From the NCBI GenBank assembly GCA_963931925.1, contig OZ007581.1, positions 10,164,192 through 10,228,191 on the forward strand: a stretch of DNA of 64,000 nt, in the 5' to 3' direction. Position 1 is the first letter of the stretch. The number at the start of each line of letters is the position of its first letter. The stretch is from Onchidella celtica. Lineage: Eukaryota; Mollusca; Gastropoda; Systellommatophora; Onchidiidae. The notes under the pieces are model-generated. The model was given only the letters and a program-made list of their open reading frames with translations. It made no database searches and was not told the origin of the DNA. Of this stretch, positions 54,739-64,000 are shown piece by piece. Position numbers and translations under genes: made by a program.

Positions 54739-55080
54739 GTTTTGAGGTCTTTATTTTAGGAGGTTCGCTGCCCTTGGCATTTACACCTCACTTTACTTGT
54801 TTTATTATTTCTTGTTCTGGCGGGGGGGGGGGGGGGGGGGAGATGATATGGATAAATTTTAATCTATTAATTTCAATTTTGCCCGGGCAGCGGCCTTTCG
54901 GCCTGCTCTTTACGATTTCCGACTGCCAAGGTATCTTTAACGTGCGCAACGTGCACACGGGCCCTCCGATTTTTTTTCGTCCTTATCCGAGAAGACTAGG
55001 TACTCGATCCTACCCCCCAATAGGGCCAGGGACTTGAAAATATGAGAAAAATCCAATTTCCAAGAACTACTCGATCCTAC
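54739..55080 (-). mobile_element. SINE-like retroposon, copy 2, with ~11-13-bp TSD
   Basis: The minus-strand copy runs from GTAGGATCGAGTAGTTC at 55080 to the AAGACCTCAAA end near 54741, matching 37756-38105 throughout including the internal C/G tract (54821-54840). GAAAACAAGAA flanks it at 54728-54738 and 55081-55091, with AC before both. Confidence 0.88.
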
Positions 55081-55091
55081 GAAAACAAGAA

Positions 55092-56458
55092 ACAGGCTCA
55101 ATGAATAGATGTAGATCTGCGTCAAAGACCGTACGGCGCCCCCGGAGACTAACTAGGTTAGACTAACCTCGTCTGCCGTCTTTCTCTAATTTAAAGTCGT
55201 ATAATACGGTACCGTTGCTAGAAAATCTTAATTTCTTACAGTTAGATCTAGAACCGGCAAATCGCGTGCTGAAATCTGAATGTTGAAATTGTTTACGTGC
55301 TTGTGTCATGTGTGTGTGTGTTTGCCTGTAACTGTAAAACCCACCACTCTCTCTAGATCTATACCATCTTCTTAGTAATCTTAGAAAAACTAGCTCGAGA
55401 GCACAGAGACACACTCAAACTACAAAGCTAATACAAGGAAGGCCTGTTGTAGTGTTGGACCTACAGTTGAAGCTGAGAACTGTGCGTATTTTTACACTGA
55501 TCTGTTCTAGAACTATTTTACAAATTCTTATAATATAGCTAGGTCTTCAATATTAACTATGAGATCGATGAAGAAAACTTAGGTGAAGCTAATATGCCTA
55601 GTTTCCTCATCTCTTGAATCTTGATTACCTACATTTTTAAGAGTAGTTGTAGGTACATTTAACGTCCAATTAGCTTGTGATTATTCTATTTATATGACTG
55701 AGTTTCCGCTTTTGTATTAATACTAATAATATTTAACTGATTAGTGATACACTGTGTGCTACCACTACACTGTGCACAATAAAACTTTCACCACGAATCA
55801 TTAATAAATTTATGTGCATTTTTTATTCATTACTTTTTAATCATAAGATACATGTATCTCTGCAATAGATAAGGGATGCACTGAAGATTACTTTTACTAG
55901 ACCAAAATACACACCGACTGATGCATGCGTCTAAAATAAACTTTTATCAGGAATCACTAAGGAATTATTATTATTATTGCAGTAACTACATGTACTTGAT
56001 ATAACCATGGCATGAGCGGCAATGGAGAACACACCAAGATATAACTGATGACTTAAATAGTTCCTATCAATCATCAAACATTCATGCTGTGTCAAGAAAG
56101 CAAATTTATTCAAACTGAGCCAGTCACACAAAAGGCAATTATCTCAGAGTCAAGACAGAAGGGTTGATTTCATTGGATTATAAATGTTTATTTCAATCAA
56201 TTCGACCTTGTTCACCATAAGCCATGACATCAGGATGAATTAAGGTTACAAATGGTGCAAAATACCTGTAAGTAATTACAGATATAATGAACTACAATGG
56301 AAAGAACAACAAAAAGGAATTACCTACATATATATATATATACCAAAGCAAATGGATTTGTAGCATTTCTGGGAGGTGATCTATACAACTGCCCACAAAA
56401 TATAAAAGCCAAGAGTTATAAAGCTCTGGCAAAATCAGTCTTAGAGTTAGACCATTGA
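55092..56458. other. Anonymous AT-rich region
   Basis: Only short microsatellites, (TG)n near 55312 and (TA)n near 56325. No gene was seen. Confidence 0.4.
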
Positions 56459-56612
56459 GTGTAAAAGATAGTAATAATGCAGACAAATTTAAAAATAGAT
56501 TCGAATACATGCTACATTAAAATAAAATTATCTGGTGTAAAGATAGTAATAATGCAGACGAATTTAAAAATAGATTTGAATAAATGCTTCATTAAAATAA
56601 AACTACATATAT
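56459..56612 (+). repeat. 76-bp tandem duplication
   Basis: GTGTAAAAGATAGTAATAAT at 56459 and GTGTAAAGATAGTAATAATG at 56535 begin two copies that continue through AAATTTAAAAATAGATT and ACATTAAAATAAAA-like sequence. Confidence 0.85.
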
Positions 56613-56885
56613 TAGTACTAGTACTATTAGATGAGCAATATCTCAATATCAGTCTTGGTAATAAAATCATGCCCGTTGTTGACAGAAATACTCTTTTAAT
56701 TACTATTAGATTCAATCAACTTATCATTGTCAAAAAAAGGTAATTTGTATTAATACATACTGCAAAACATCTTAATTCTGAAAATATGTGACATAATTTT
56801 ATGATGGCAAACTACATTGAATTGTTTCAAATTATGATGTAGTACTATAAATCATAAAAATTCAAAACTTATGAGAAGACAACAA

Positions 56886-57111
56886 TGTAATAAAGTAACT
56901 CTTGTATACTTTAATTAATGATGTATAATAACCACAGTTATATCCTAGACAACTGTTCTTTGACTGTAGAATTATTAATTATGCAGTTATGCCTCTTGCT
57001 ATAATAATGCCTTGAATGTATTTCTGACAATAAAGAGTTCAGTTTGAAAATGTCATGGCTGCCTGATGTTTTGAATCCACGTGCTAGGTCAACGATAATA
57101 TAAATACATCA
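56886..57111 (+). repeat. 5' LTR
   Basis: It begins TGTAATAAAGTAACTC and ends ATACATCA. It contains AATAAAGAG near 57030, a likely poly-A signal shared with the 3' LTR. Confidence 0.9.
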
Positions 57112-57172
57112 CAATTGGCGACGAGGAAGAGCCATCAAACTCAAATAACTTCGACAAGAGCAATTTGGAACT

Positions 57173-58127
57173 TTGTTAGAGCATACGGCTAAGTACAACA
57201 AGGTTACAATGGCTTTGTATGGTCAAATAAAAGAGTTTAATCAGGCAGAAGAAACAATTCATGACTACTTAGACAGACTCCACTTCTATCTAGAAGCCAA
57301 TGATGTGACAGCAGATGCTAAAAAACGAGCAGTGCTGCTCACAGTCATAGGCCCACAACAGTTTCGCCTGCTCAAGGATCTGTCAGCCCCAGCCACCCCT
57401 TCGTCAAAGTCGTTTGATGATTTGTGTACCTTATTAAAACAACACCACGCGCCTGCCCCACCCAAATTCCTCCAACGTTGAAGGTTGAAACAGGCAACCA
57501 AATGAAACAGTAGCAGAGTATGTCGCAGCATTAAGTACATACAGTGAATATTGTGAATTTGGGGACACGTTGAATGACAGATTGCTAGAAAATTTTGTGA
57601 CTGGAGTAAACAGTCCAGACATCCAACGTAAGCTTATGATTGAACCAAGGCTTACGCTGGACAAAGCCGTCCAGCTTGCAACGTCAATTCACCAGACAAC
57701 AGAGGCAGCAAGAGCATTGACAGCTTCAGCATCAACCAATCTAAATGTGGTAGAACACAAAACAAATCCGAGCCAAAAACAAGGCCGTTTCAACACTCGA
57801 ACAAATCATCAAACTCCAAACAACAACAACAAATGTCATTGTTGCCTTGGCCCTCATCACCCAAAGCAATGTAAATTTAAATCCTCAATATGTTACAAAT
57901 GTTCCGGTCGGGGTCACATTTCCAAGGCCTGTCTGTCGAAGACACCAGATTCGCAGAGAAACAATCAACACAAGCGGAACCACAATCAACGACATCATTA
58001 TGTCAGTGCTGAAGTAGACGAGCAAACTGATGTGGAACCAGATTTCAACCTATTTGTAATGAAAGGAAACTCTTCCAACCTTGCCCCTATCACAGTACCA
58101 GTGGTACTAAACAACAAAAAGGTTTAA
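57173..58127 (+). pseudogene. Gypsy gag with two CCHC-type zinc knuckles, one frameshift
   Basis: The first frame (57173-57481) encodes a capsid N-part with FNQAEETIHDYLDRLHFYLE, TVIGPQQFRLLKDL and FDDLCTLLKQHHAP. The frame changes near 57480-57490. The second frame, to 58127, has VAEYVAALSTYSEYCEFGD, LLENFVTGV, and then CHCCLGPHHPKQCKFKSS with CYKCSGRGHISKACLSK, the nucleocapsid knuckles that bind RNA. Only about 60 bp lie between the LTR and the first frame, so the gag N-terminus may be shortened. Confidence 0.88.
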
Positions 58128-58237
58128 GGTTTTCATGCACTTCTTGTTCAGGCCAACCATTCAAACAATATTCATAAACCTTCTTCAAGCATTCATCTTT
58201 TGTTATAACAAAATCTTTACAAGATGAAGTTCTTGCA

Positions 58238-59347
58238 ATGGTGCATGATACACATGTTGGAGCTTCAAGAATGAAAGGTCTTGCTCGATCATGGTTTTGG
58301 TGGCCTCATATGGATGCTGACATTGAAAAATTTGTCAAACTGTGCACAACTTGTGCAAAACATTCAAAACAACCAGCCACAGCACCCTTACACAATTGGG
58401 ATTGGCCCCCAGAACCATGGTCGCGCATCCATATAGTCTTTGCAGGGCCTTTTATGAATAAAATGTTCTTGATTGTGATTGATGCCCATTCTAAATGGAT
58501 AGAAGTAAAAATTATGACTACATTAACTTCATCAGACATCATCATTGAACTAAAAGAAATATTTGCTAGTCATGGTTTACCAGACCAAATTATCTCAGAC
58601 AATGGTCCCAGTTTTACATCTCAAGAGTTCAAATTATTTTGTTCTGCAAATGGCATTGAACACATAACCACTTCACCTTACCATCCAGCTGGTAATGGAC
58701 TAGCAGAAAAAGCAGTAGGCATTTTCAAATGTGCTATGATAAAAATGGGCACTAGTAACAAATTCTCTTTAAGGGAAAGAGTTAACAGATTTCTTACGAA
58801 GTACCGCACTACGCCCCACATCACTACTGGTGTTGCACCTTGTAAATTACTATGCAATAGGAAATTGAAACCACACCTTGATTTACTCCATCCAACAGTA
58901 CATAAATCAGTGTCACAACACCAAAAAACACAAAGAGTCAATCATGACAAGACAGCTGTTGAAAGAGAGATAAGAGTGAATGATAATGTATATGTAAGAA
59001 ACTTTGGAAGAGGAGAGAAATGGAGACCTGGAAGTATTGTTCAATGTACAGGTCCTGTGTCCTACAAAATCAGAACAAATGATGGGACACTGGTGCGCAG
59101 ACACGCAGACCAGATAAAAGTAACGTGTGCAGAAACAGAGCTTGAATCGGTCACTTCTTCTCCAATTGAAAGATTCATGCCAGCTGCGCAGTCTGACCCT
59201 GAGTCGAAGGTTGTTGAATCGAATGCTCCGATAGCAGACACAAATGAGTTTGAAGACAATAGAACGAAAACACCCGAACCAAGTTCCAAACATTCTGATA
59301 GTACTAAGGATTCGGGAATTTCAGCAACCTCTTCGTCGGTCAAGTAG
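58238..59347 (+). CDS. Gypsy integrase, open frame but first catalytic Asp replaced
   Basis: 369 codons without interruption. Zinc-binding part: VHDTHVGASRMKGLARSWFW, then CTTCAKH. Catalytic core: RIHIVFAGPFMNK, VIDAHSKWIEV, ISDNGPSFTSQEF and NGLAEKAVGIFK; 35 residues separate the second Asp and the Glu, the standard D35E spacing. In this family the first acidic residue sits just before FAGP; here that position is Val, so strand transfer is probably lost although the frame is open. A chromodomain-like tail (VRNFGRGEKWRPGSIVQCTG) and a Ser/Thr/Glu-rich end follow. The frame extends upstream without ATG into RNase H-less sequence. Confidence 0.9.
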   Translation: MVHDTHVGASRMKGLARSWFWWPHMDADIEKFVKLCTTCAKHSKQPATAPLHNWDWPPEPWSRIHIVFAGPFMNKMFLIVIDAHSKWIEVKIMTTLTSSDIIIELKEIFASHGLPDQIISDNGPSFTSQEFKLFCSANGIEHITTSPYHPAGNGLAEKAVGIFKCAMIKMGTSNKFSLRERVNRFLTKYRTTPHITTGVAPCKLLCNRKLKPHLDLLHPTVHKSVSQHQKTQRVNHDKTAVEREIRVNDNVYVRNFGRGEKWRPGSIVQCTGPVSYKIRTNDGTLVRRHADQIKVTCAETELESVTSSPIERFMPAAQSDPESKVVESNAPIADTNEFEDNRTKTPEPSSKHSDSTKDSGISATSSSVK

Positions 59348-59640
59348 ATCGATTAAGCCACCAGATAGACTTGATCTTTAAGTTTAAGTTTTAAATAATT
59401 ATAACATGTCCTTGAATCTGCATTATATCATGTTTGTTCATTCAAGTTTAAAATTTTGTCTGATTTTGCTGATGTCATCAGTTAGGAACTTATAAACATT
59501 ATAAGTCATCTTTCGTTTAAATTGTAACTGAATGTTGCCATTAAATACATTCATGAAGTAATGTTGTAATTGATTTAAGTTTGAATCAAAGTATTAAAGT
59601 CAAACGAATTCATATAGTGTATCAGCTGGGGATCAAGGGA

Positions 59641-59875
59641 TGTAATAAAGTAACTCCTGTATACTTTAATTAATGATGTATAATAACCACAGTTATATCC
59701 CTGTTATCCTAGACAACTGTTCTTTGACTGTAGAATTACTAATTATGCAGCTATGCCTCTTGCTATAATAACGCCTTGAATGTATTTCTGACAATAAAGA
59801 GTTCAGTTTGAAAATGTCATGGCTGCCTGATGTTTTGAATCCACGTGCTAGGTCAACGATAACATAAAGACATCA
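59641..59875 (+). repeat. 3' LTR
   Basis: It begins TGTAATAAAGTAACTC and ends AGACATCA, near-identical to 56886-57111 apart from an extra 9 bp (CTGTTATCC region at about 59701). Confidence 0.9.
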
Positions 59876-60132
59876 TAAACAACTTATTCATTTAATATTT
59901 ATGGATCAACATTTCGCATTGATGTGACTACTGTCGAAAAAGCTTCCCACCCGCTCACTGTAAAGTATTCCTGCAAAAGCCTTTCATTAAAGTGAGTCAA
60001 AGATACGTGTATATCCTGTGCCATATTTAGCATATAAGCATCAATAAGCAAGTCCCCTTTCAAAACAAATGGCACAAGTGAGGAATTGATGATTTGCTTA
60101 AGAATATGATCAACACTCTGTGTCCTGTCCGT
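59876..60132. other. Spacer between LTR element and ZSWIM-like locus
   Basis: No independent feature seen; it may be the 3' untranslated part of the minus-strand gene that follows. Confidence 0.4.
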
Positions 60133-60909
60133 CTATGTTTTGCGTTTCTTGGCACTTTTTTTCTGAGCAGCAGCTAACTTAGGTCTTCCTCTTTTTTTAA
60201 CTTTTGTTGGAAGTTTAAAATCCAAATTTTCACTTTCTATAGCACTTTTAGGTTGATTCAAATCAACAGTCTGCATAGTTCTGCTAGATATTGGCACATC
60301 ATCATCAACATTTACATTCTGCACATGAACATCAACATATGAATCAATACAGCCACTTTGAACTTCAACATGGAAACTAGCATTCCGATCATGAGGATTT
60401 CCATGAACGACACCAGTATTTTGAGGACATGAATCACATACATCATTCTGAACATCAATGTCAACAACACTAGCATTCTGAAAATGGACATTTTCATCAC
60501 TGAAAACTAGAGCACCAACAGCATCATTCTCTACACATGATTCATTTTTACCATTTTGAGCACCATTATTGATATTGACACTAATGACAGGCACATTCTC
60601 TGGGAACACAGGCCTATTATTAACATTTGCATTTTCATTATCAATGCCTTCAACACTGCTTATGAGACTTGTGGTGGGTCGTGCCCTCTCATGTTCATAT
60701 GGAGCATTTATCTCGTCTCTGCTACTAAACCATACAACATTTTCTTTTGCTTTCACAGCATTTAAAATTCCCCTAAACATCTCTAGATAATAATCAAATT
60801 CTTCTTGGCCAAACTGAGACAAAACATCTGCAATTTCATTCAGTTCTTTATGAGCTTTCCTAAACTTTTCATTACCTGACAAAATCCGATTTTGACATGG
60901 TGTTGATAT
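60133..60909 (-). CDS. C-terminal tail of the ZSWIM-like locus
   Basis: This frame continues from the SWIM finger after the single TAA at 60912-60910. It starts ISTPCQNRILSGNEKFRKAH and has a helical segment (LSQFGQEEFDYYLEMFRGIL), a long Asn/Val/Asp-rich stretch with repeated VQN/VNV words, and a basic end KVKKRGRPKLAAAQKKSAKK that resembles an AT-hook (RGRP) plus a nuclear signal. It is open for 259 codons, surprisingly intact relative to the rest of the locus. Confidence 0.6.
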   Translation of the reverse strand: MSTPCQNRILSGNEKFRKAHKELNEIADVLSQFGQEEFDYYLEMFRGILNAVKAKENVVWFSSRDEINAPYEHERARPTTSLISSVEGIDNENANVNNRPVFPENVPVISVNINNGAQNGKNESCVENDAVGALVFSDENVHFQNASVVDIDVQNDVCDSCPQNTGVVHGNPHDRNASFHVEVQSGCIDSYVDVHVQNVNVDDDVPISSRTMQTVDLNQPKSAIESENLDFKLPTKVKKRGRPKLAAAQKKSAKKRKT

Positions 60910-61183
60910 TTAAATAAGGGATCCACCTTGCCTGGTAATCTCTGGATCCTTCAGATAATGACTCAATTTATGCTGATCAGGAATATCTTCAATATTAAAA
61001 AGGCTCATTCCAATTTCATATCTATATGCAAATAAATGAGCACAAATGAGATTTTGTGCCTCACTGACAAAACAATTACATTTACCTAAACGAATGTTAT
61101 AAATTTTGCCATTAGAATCAGCAATACAGTTTCTTGATCTACCAGATAAATTTTGGCACAGAATTTCTCATATTCATTCTTAA

Positions 61184-62255
61184 CCCTAGTCCTGCGGGAG
61201 GCCACTATATTGGCCTCCCCGCGCAACACGCGAGGCCATTATTTTGTCCGACACGCTTGACCGCGGGTCATGCGGGAGGCCACATTTTTGTATAGCAACG
61301 GTGCGCCGCGCGCTTTGGTTATTCGGTTGCCAAGGCTGTCGTTGTTGTTGTTTTTTCACGTTTTTTTCCCCCACAATTTTCGCGTGTTTATCTATCCTGT
61401 CACCCCACTATATCTATCAAAATGGTATCGTCCGATTACGTTTATTACGATGCAACTATTCGCCATACTCATGTAATAGTACTGACGGTCTGAAGTTCGA
61501 ACTGGGGAAAATCTTGGGGAAACTTTTACTTTGATGCTGGTTGTCGTCTACATGTGAAATGAGAAGAAAGGGGCCATGTGCGTATTTGAGACGCCATTCT
61601 ATGTCTGTAATTATGAATTCCGATGTAATATTAGGGCATGCTGCATAAGGGCGTCTGTCTGTAGGTTTTTCATCAGGGAAAACTGGGAGAAAATGACCAA
61701 CTTTGTTGTTGGTCGTTGTCTTTATTTGATGTGGTAATTAGAGAGATATTGTGTTCCTTCGATTCAACCGCTTTTCAGTACATGTATGACTGTGCTCTAA
61801 GACCTGGAACTGGAAATCAAATCTCTCGCTAAAACTAACATTATAGTAAGTGGACGCTTTACATAGTAGAGGAGGGAGAAGGCAATGTCACGATACATGT
61901 GGTTAGTAAATTAAGCGAATGGCTTAAAAAATTTGTTCACCTGAATGGCCTGACATAGGGACAGAAAAAGCGCAGAGGTCTTGGGAAAATGACAAAACGT
62001 CTGTTAAATGCAGAAAATTCTTGTTTGGGGCCTTCCATTTCACAATAAAACCTACTGCATATCATCACAAGTACTTTATCCAAATATTATAGGGGTCCCT
62101 TACGATTTATCCACTACTATTGTTGTTATTGCGTCCTGAAGTATACGCGATACAGGTGTTCACAAGGACCCGATTGACCCAACCGCCGAGGTTACCGGCT
62201 GGCTATCCCCGCACGGGGCGTTACGTGGACGAGTTCACTCAACGCGGGACGAGGG
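61184..62255. mobile_element. piggyBac-like non-autonomous element inserted in ZSWIM-like locus
   Basis: The left end CCCTAGTCCTGCGGG follows TTAA (61180-61183). The right end, reverse-complemented, is CCCTCGTCCCGCG, next to CTAA (62256-62259), a one-base change from TTAA. CCCT termini at TTAA sites are the mark of piggyBac. The ZSWIM frame breaks at SPYAAKAI before the element and resumes at VKNEYEKFCAK after it. There is no transposase in the 1072 bp; a GC-rich inverted GGCCTCCCGC/GCGGGAGGCC pair lies near its left end (61195-61282). Confidence 0.8.
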
Positions 62256-64000
62256 CTAATAGCCTTTGCAGCATATGGAGAACATGCTCCATAAATCTGA
62301 GAAATTATGTCATCATCAGAAGATGAAGTGCCCACTATTGCTTTTTTCTTCAGTTAAAAGTACAGATTTTTTTAGGAGTGATGCAGTATGTTTTCTCTCT
62401 GTTAATTTTATTAACTCCTCAAACAATGTTGGGACCGAAGAATAATGATCTAAAACAAATTTTTATTTTATGGTTATGACACTCCACAAAATTATTTGTT
62501 AAATTTCCAAAAGTGTTTTTTTTTCTGACAAAACATCCCACCCATGAACACTTGATCTCATCCCAGTTCTTCATAAAGTAATTTTCAAACTGTTAATGTT
62601 TTTGCAACAATACAGATTTCAAATTTTCATATTTTTCTTCATCTGAACAAGGCAGCATACCATGAATAATTTCCATGATTTCTGCCTTATCAGCAACAGA
62701 ATATCCAGTCAAAGATCTCTGAATTGCTTTATCAACATGCCAGCGACATTGCACTATATCAGCATGTGGAAAAATGTCAGTGATGGCTCTCTGCTCTGAA
62801 AAGTCCTTATCAATAACGAAAGGCTTTGTTTTGGTCTCAACTTCAGGATTACAGATTTTGAAAATTTCCATCACAGAACAAAGAGTATCTGCTTGTTCAT
62901 TTATAACATGGGCATATAATATGCTACAACTTGACCCACATGATTTCCATCTACTACTAAAAATGAAAAAAGTGGCATATTTCAAGTGTTAACTTTGTAC
63001 ATTGCATCCTAAAAAATGACCGATGAGTATTTTGATAATTCCTCTTTCATTATGCTTGTCTGCAGGAAAATCAGTTGTGCATCCTTTGTTTCAGCATTCT
63101 GGTCCACCTTTATGATGGCGCCAGGGTCTTTTGCCTTTATTGACATCAGAAGTTCCTTTGTTAAAGCATCTTCGTCAGTGTTTGCATTTGCTTTGCGAAA
63201 TCGCTCTTTGTGATTTAATACGTCTCTTGGTGTCAGTTTTACAGCAAAAGTCTGTTCGAAATAGTCAATAACTTTTGGAATAGTCACTTTGAGCTTCAAT
63301 AATCTCCTCAACTCATCTGTCTGGGCTGCATTAAGTTGCCGAAATTCTGGATACACCAATGCATCTGAAATAGATAAGTTATATGGAAAGTTTTTACTTT
63401 TAAAGTAATTTGAGTGTGGAAGATACATGGGTGTGGGAAGAGGGTGCATGTATAAATTCATGCAGAAATGGATGCCATCTATTTTGGTGTGCAACATACC
63501 ATGATAAGACAAAAGAATAATGGCCTACAGTCATAAATATCAGAGCAAATTTTAGTTTAATGATAAATGGCTTTCAAAAAAGATAATGCATTTAGGCAAA
63601 TTTGGAAATCTTTTTTGTTTATATATTGTATGATTGACAAAAAAACCTGAAAACTGAACATGTCGTCGTGTTTGCATCAAAACAAACATTTTTAAAAGAG
63701 TTTTTATACACAACATACAATTAAATACAAGGAAATATAATGTAGGCCTGTAATAATTCTTTTACCATAATAAAATTATGGCTCTGATGTCGGAGTGATG
63801 AGCCACAGGCTACTACTAGTACTAGTACTATGAGCAACTTTAATTTGGACTTACCTGAATTATTCTGAATGGGTGGATGTCCACTGCGTTGAAGATTGAC
63901 CTCCGTTATTATTAGTTCATTTTTCTGTTTGCACTTAGTCGCAGCTTAGCCTGGCAGTTGGTTTTGAAAGTACTGTGAACACATAAACATTCCATTTTTA

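Larger units (their letters stand above)
56886..59875 (+). mobile_element. Gypsy-type LTR retrotransposon with both LTRs, pol core deleted
   Basis: Two direct repeats of 226 and 235 bp bound gag and integrase reading frames in plus orientation. Candidate primer-binding sequence TTGGCGACGAGGAAG starts 4 bp after the 5' LTR, and a purine-rich GGGGATCAAGGGA precedes the 3' LTR. No PR, RT or RNase H lies between gag and integrase (58128-58230), so it is an internally deleted, non-autonomous copy. The LTRs differ by one 9-bp indel plus about ten substitutions. The flanks AACAA and TAAAC do not match, so the TSD is lost or boundaries are off by a few bases. Confidence 0.9.
60133..63960 (-). pseudogene. 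FAR1/MULE/SWIM (ZSWIM-like) gene or transposase copy, disrupted
   Basis: In minus-strand order: a short exon (to 63855) with C-x-AKLRLSANRK and IITEVNLQRSGHPPIQ, like the end of a FAR1 zinc finger; a GTAAGT donor; a 490-bp intron with acceptor TATTTCAG at 63372-63365; then SDALVYPEFRQLNAAQ, FLQTSIMKEELSKYSS, the MULE-type core FVIDKDFSEQRAITDIFP with QCRWHVDKAIQRSL, and NTFGNLTNNFVECHNHKIK. A piggyBac-like element (61184-62255) interrupts the frame. Beyond it lies the SWIM finger CNCFVSEAQNLICAHLFAYR, then a TAA at 60912-60910 and a long acidic tail ending KKRGRPKL with basic residues. Frameshifts near 63000, 62900, 62430 and 61150 and a TAA at 62595-62593 confirm inactivity. Host gene or Mutator-like transposon remains open. 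Confidence 0.8.

Overview
The window is eukaryotic, non-coding-rich and repeat-dominated. It has no dense operons, it carries microsatellites and long poly-G/poly-C tracts, and it is filled with nested animal-type transposable elements: non-LTR and Gypsy retrotransposons, Helitrons, and hAT-, pogo-, Harbinger- and piggyBac-like DNA elements. Many TCTAGATC-type hexamer runs, a SINE with a central domain like those I recall from molluscs, and the mix of elements suggest an invertebrate, most likely a mollusc and perhaps a gastropod. This is inference; no host gene here fixes the species. || Layout. 1-2691 is the 3' part of a decayed RTE-like LINE that has inserted into a Gypsy-type gag/pol relic (2692-4320). 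4615-6337 is a TIR-bounded DNA element carrying a dispersed GTTCCGTACATGA motif, followed directly by a hAT-like non-autonomous element (6344-7450). 7.5-15.8 kb is mostly anonymous, with a 206-bp LINE fragment bearing a perfect target-site duplication (TSD), a CGTTACGGACTGAC motif cluster and tandem repeats. Two related solo LTRs with perfect 5-bp TSDs lie at 15797-16990 and 21190-22330; between them are a 12-bp minisatellite and two MITEs. At 23827-24734 one Helitron sits inside another. || 28.7-30.1 kb holds the best host-gene candidate: the last exon of a trypsin-fold peptidase-like gene on the minus strand, open for about 460 codons except for one stop. 31747-31979 is a frameshifted THAP-domain exon. 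33.0-40.1 kb holds a pogo-like MITE, a fold-back palindrome, a MITE copy, a SINE with 14-bp TSD, a Helitron and a short MITE with a THAP-like reading frame. 40.8-44.1 kb is a nearly full non-LTR element on the minus strand, flanked by duplicated minisatellite plus unique DNA. || 48001-49863 holds a Helitron and a third solo LTR. 50.8-53.7 kb is a very AT-rich, minus-strand cluster of small overlapping reading frames that looks like a decayed Polinton/adintovirus-like or other virus-derived structural gene block; it is the least explained part of the window. 56886-59875 is a Gypsy-type LTR element with both LTRs, gag and integrase, but with protease and reverse transcriptase deleted. 60133-63960 is a minus-strand FAR1/MULE/SWIM (ZSWIM-like) gene or transposase copy with an intron, broken by stops, frameshifts and a 1.07-kb piggyBac-like insertion. 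|| Almost every protein-coding trace is broken, so the window reads as a record of layered insertions rather than a set of cooperating genes.
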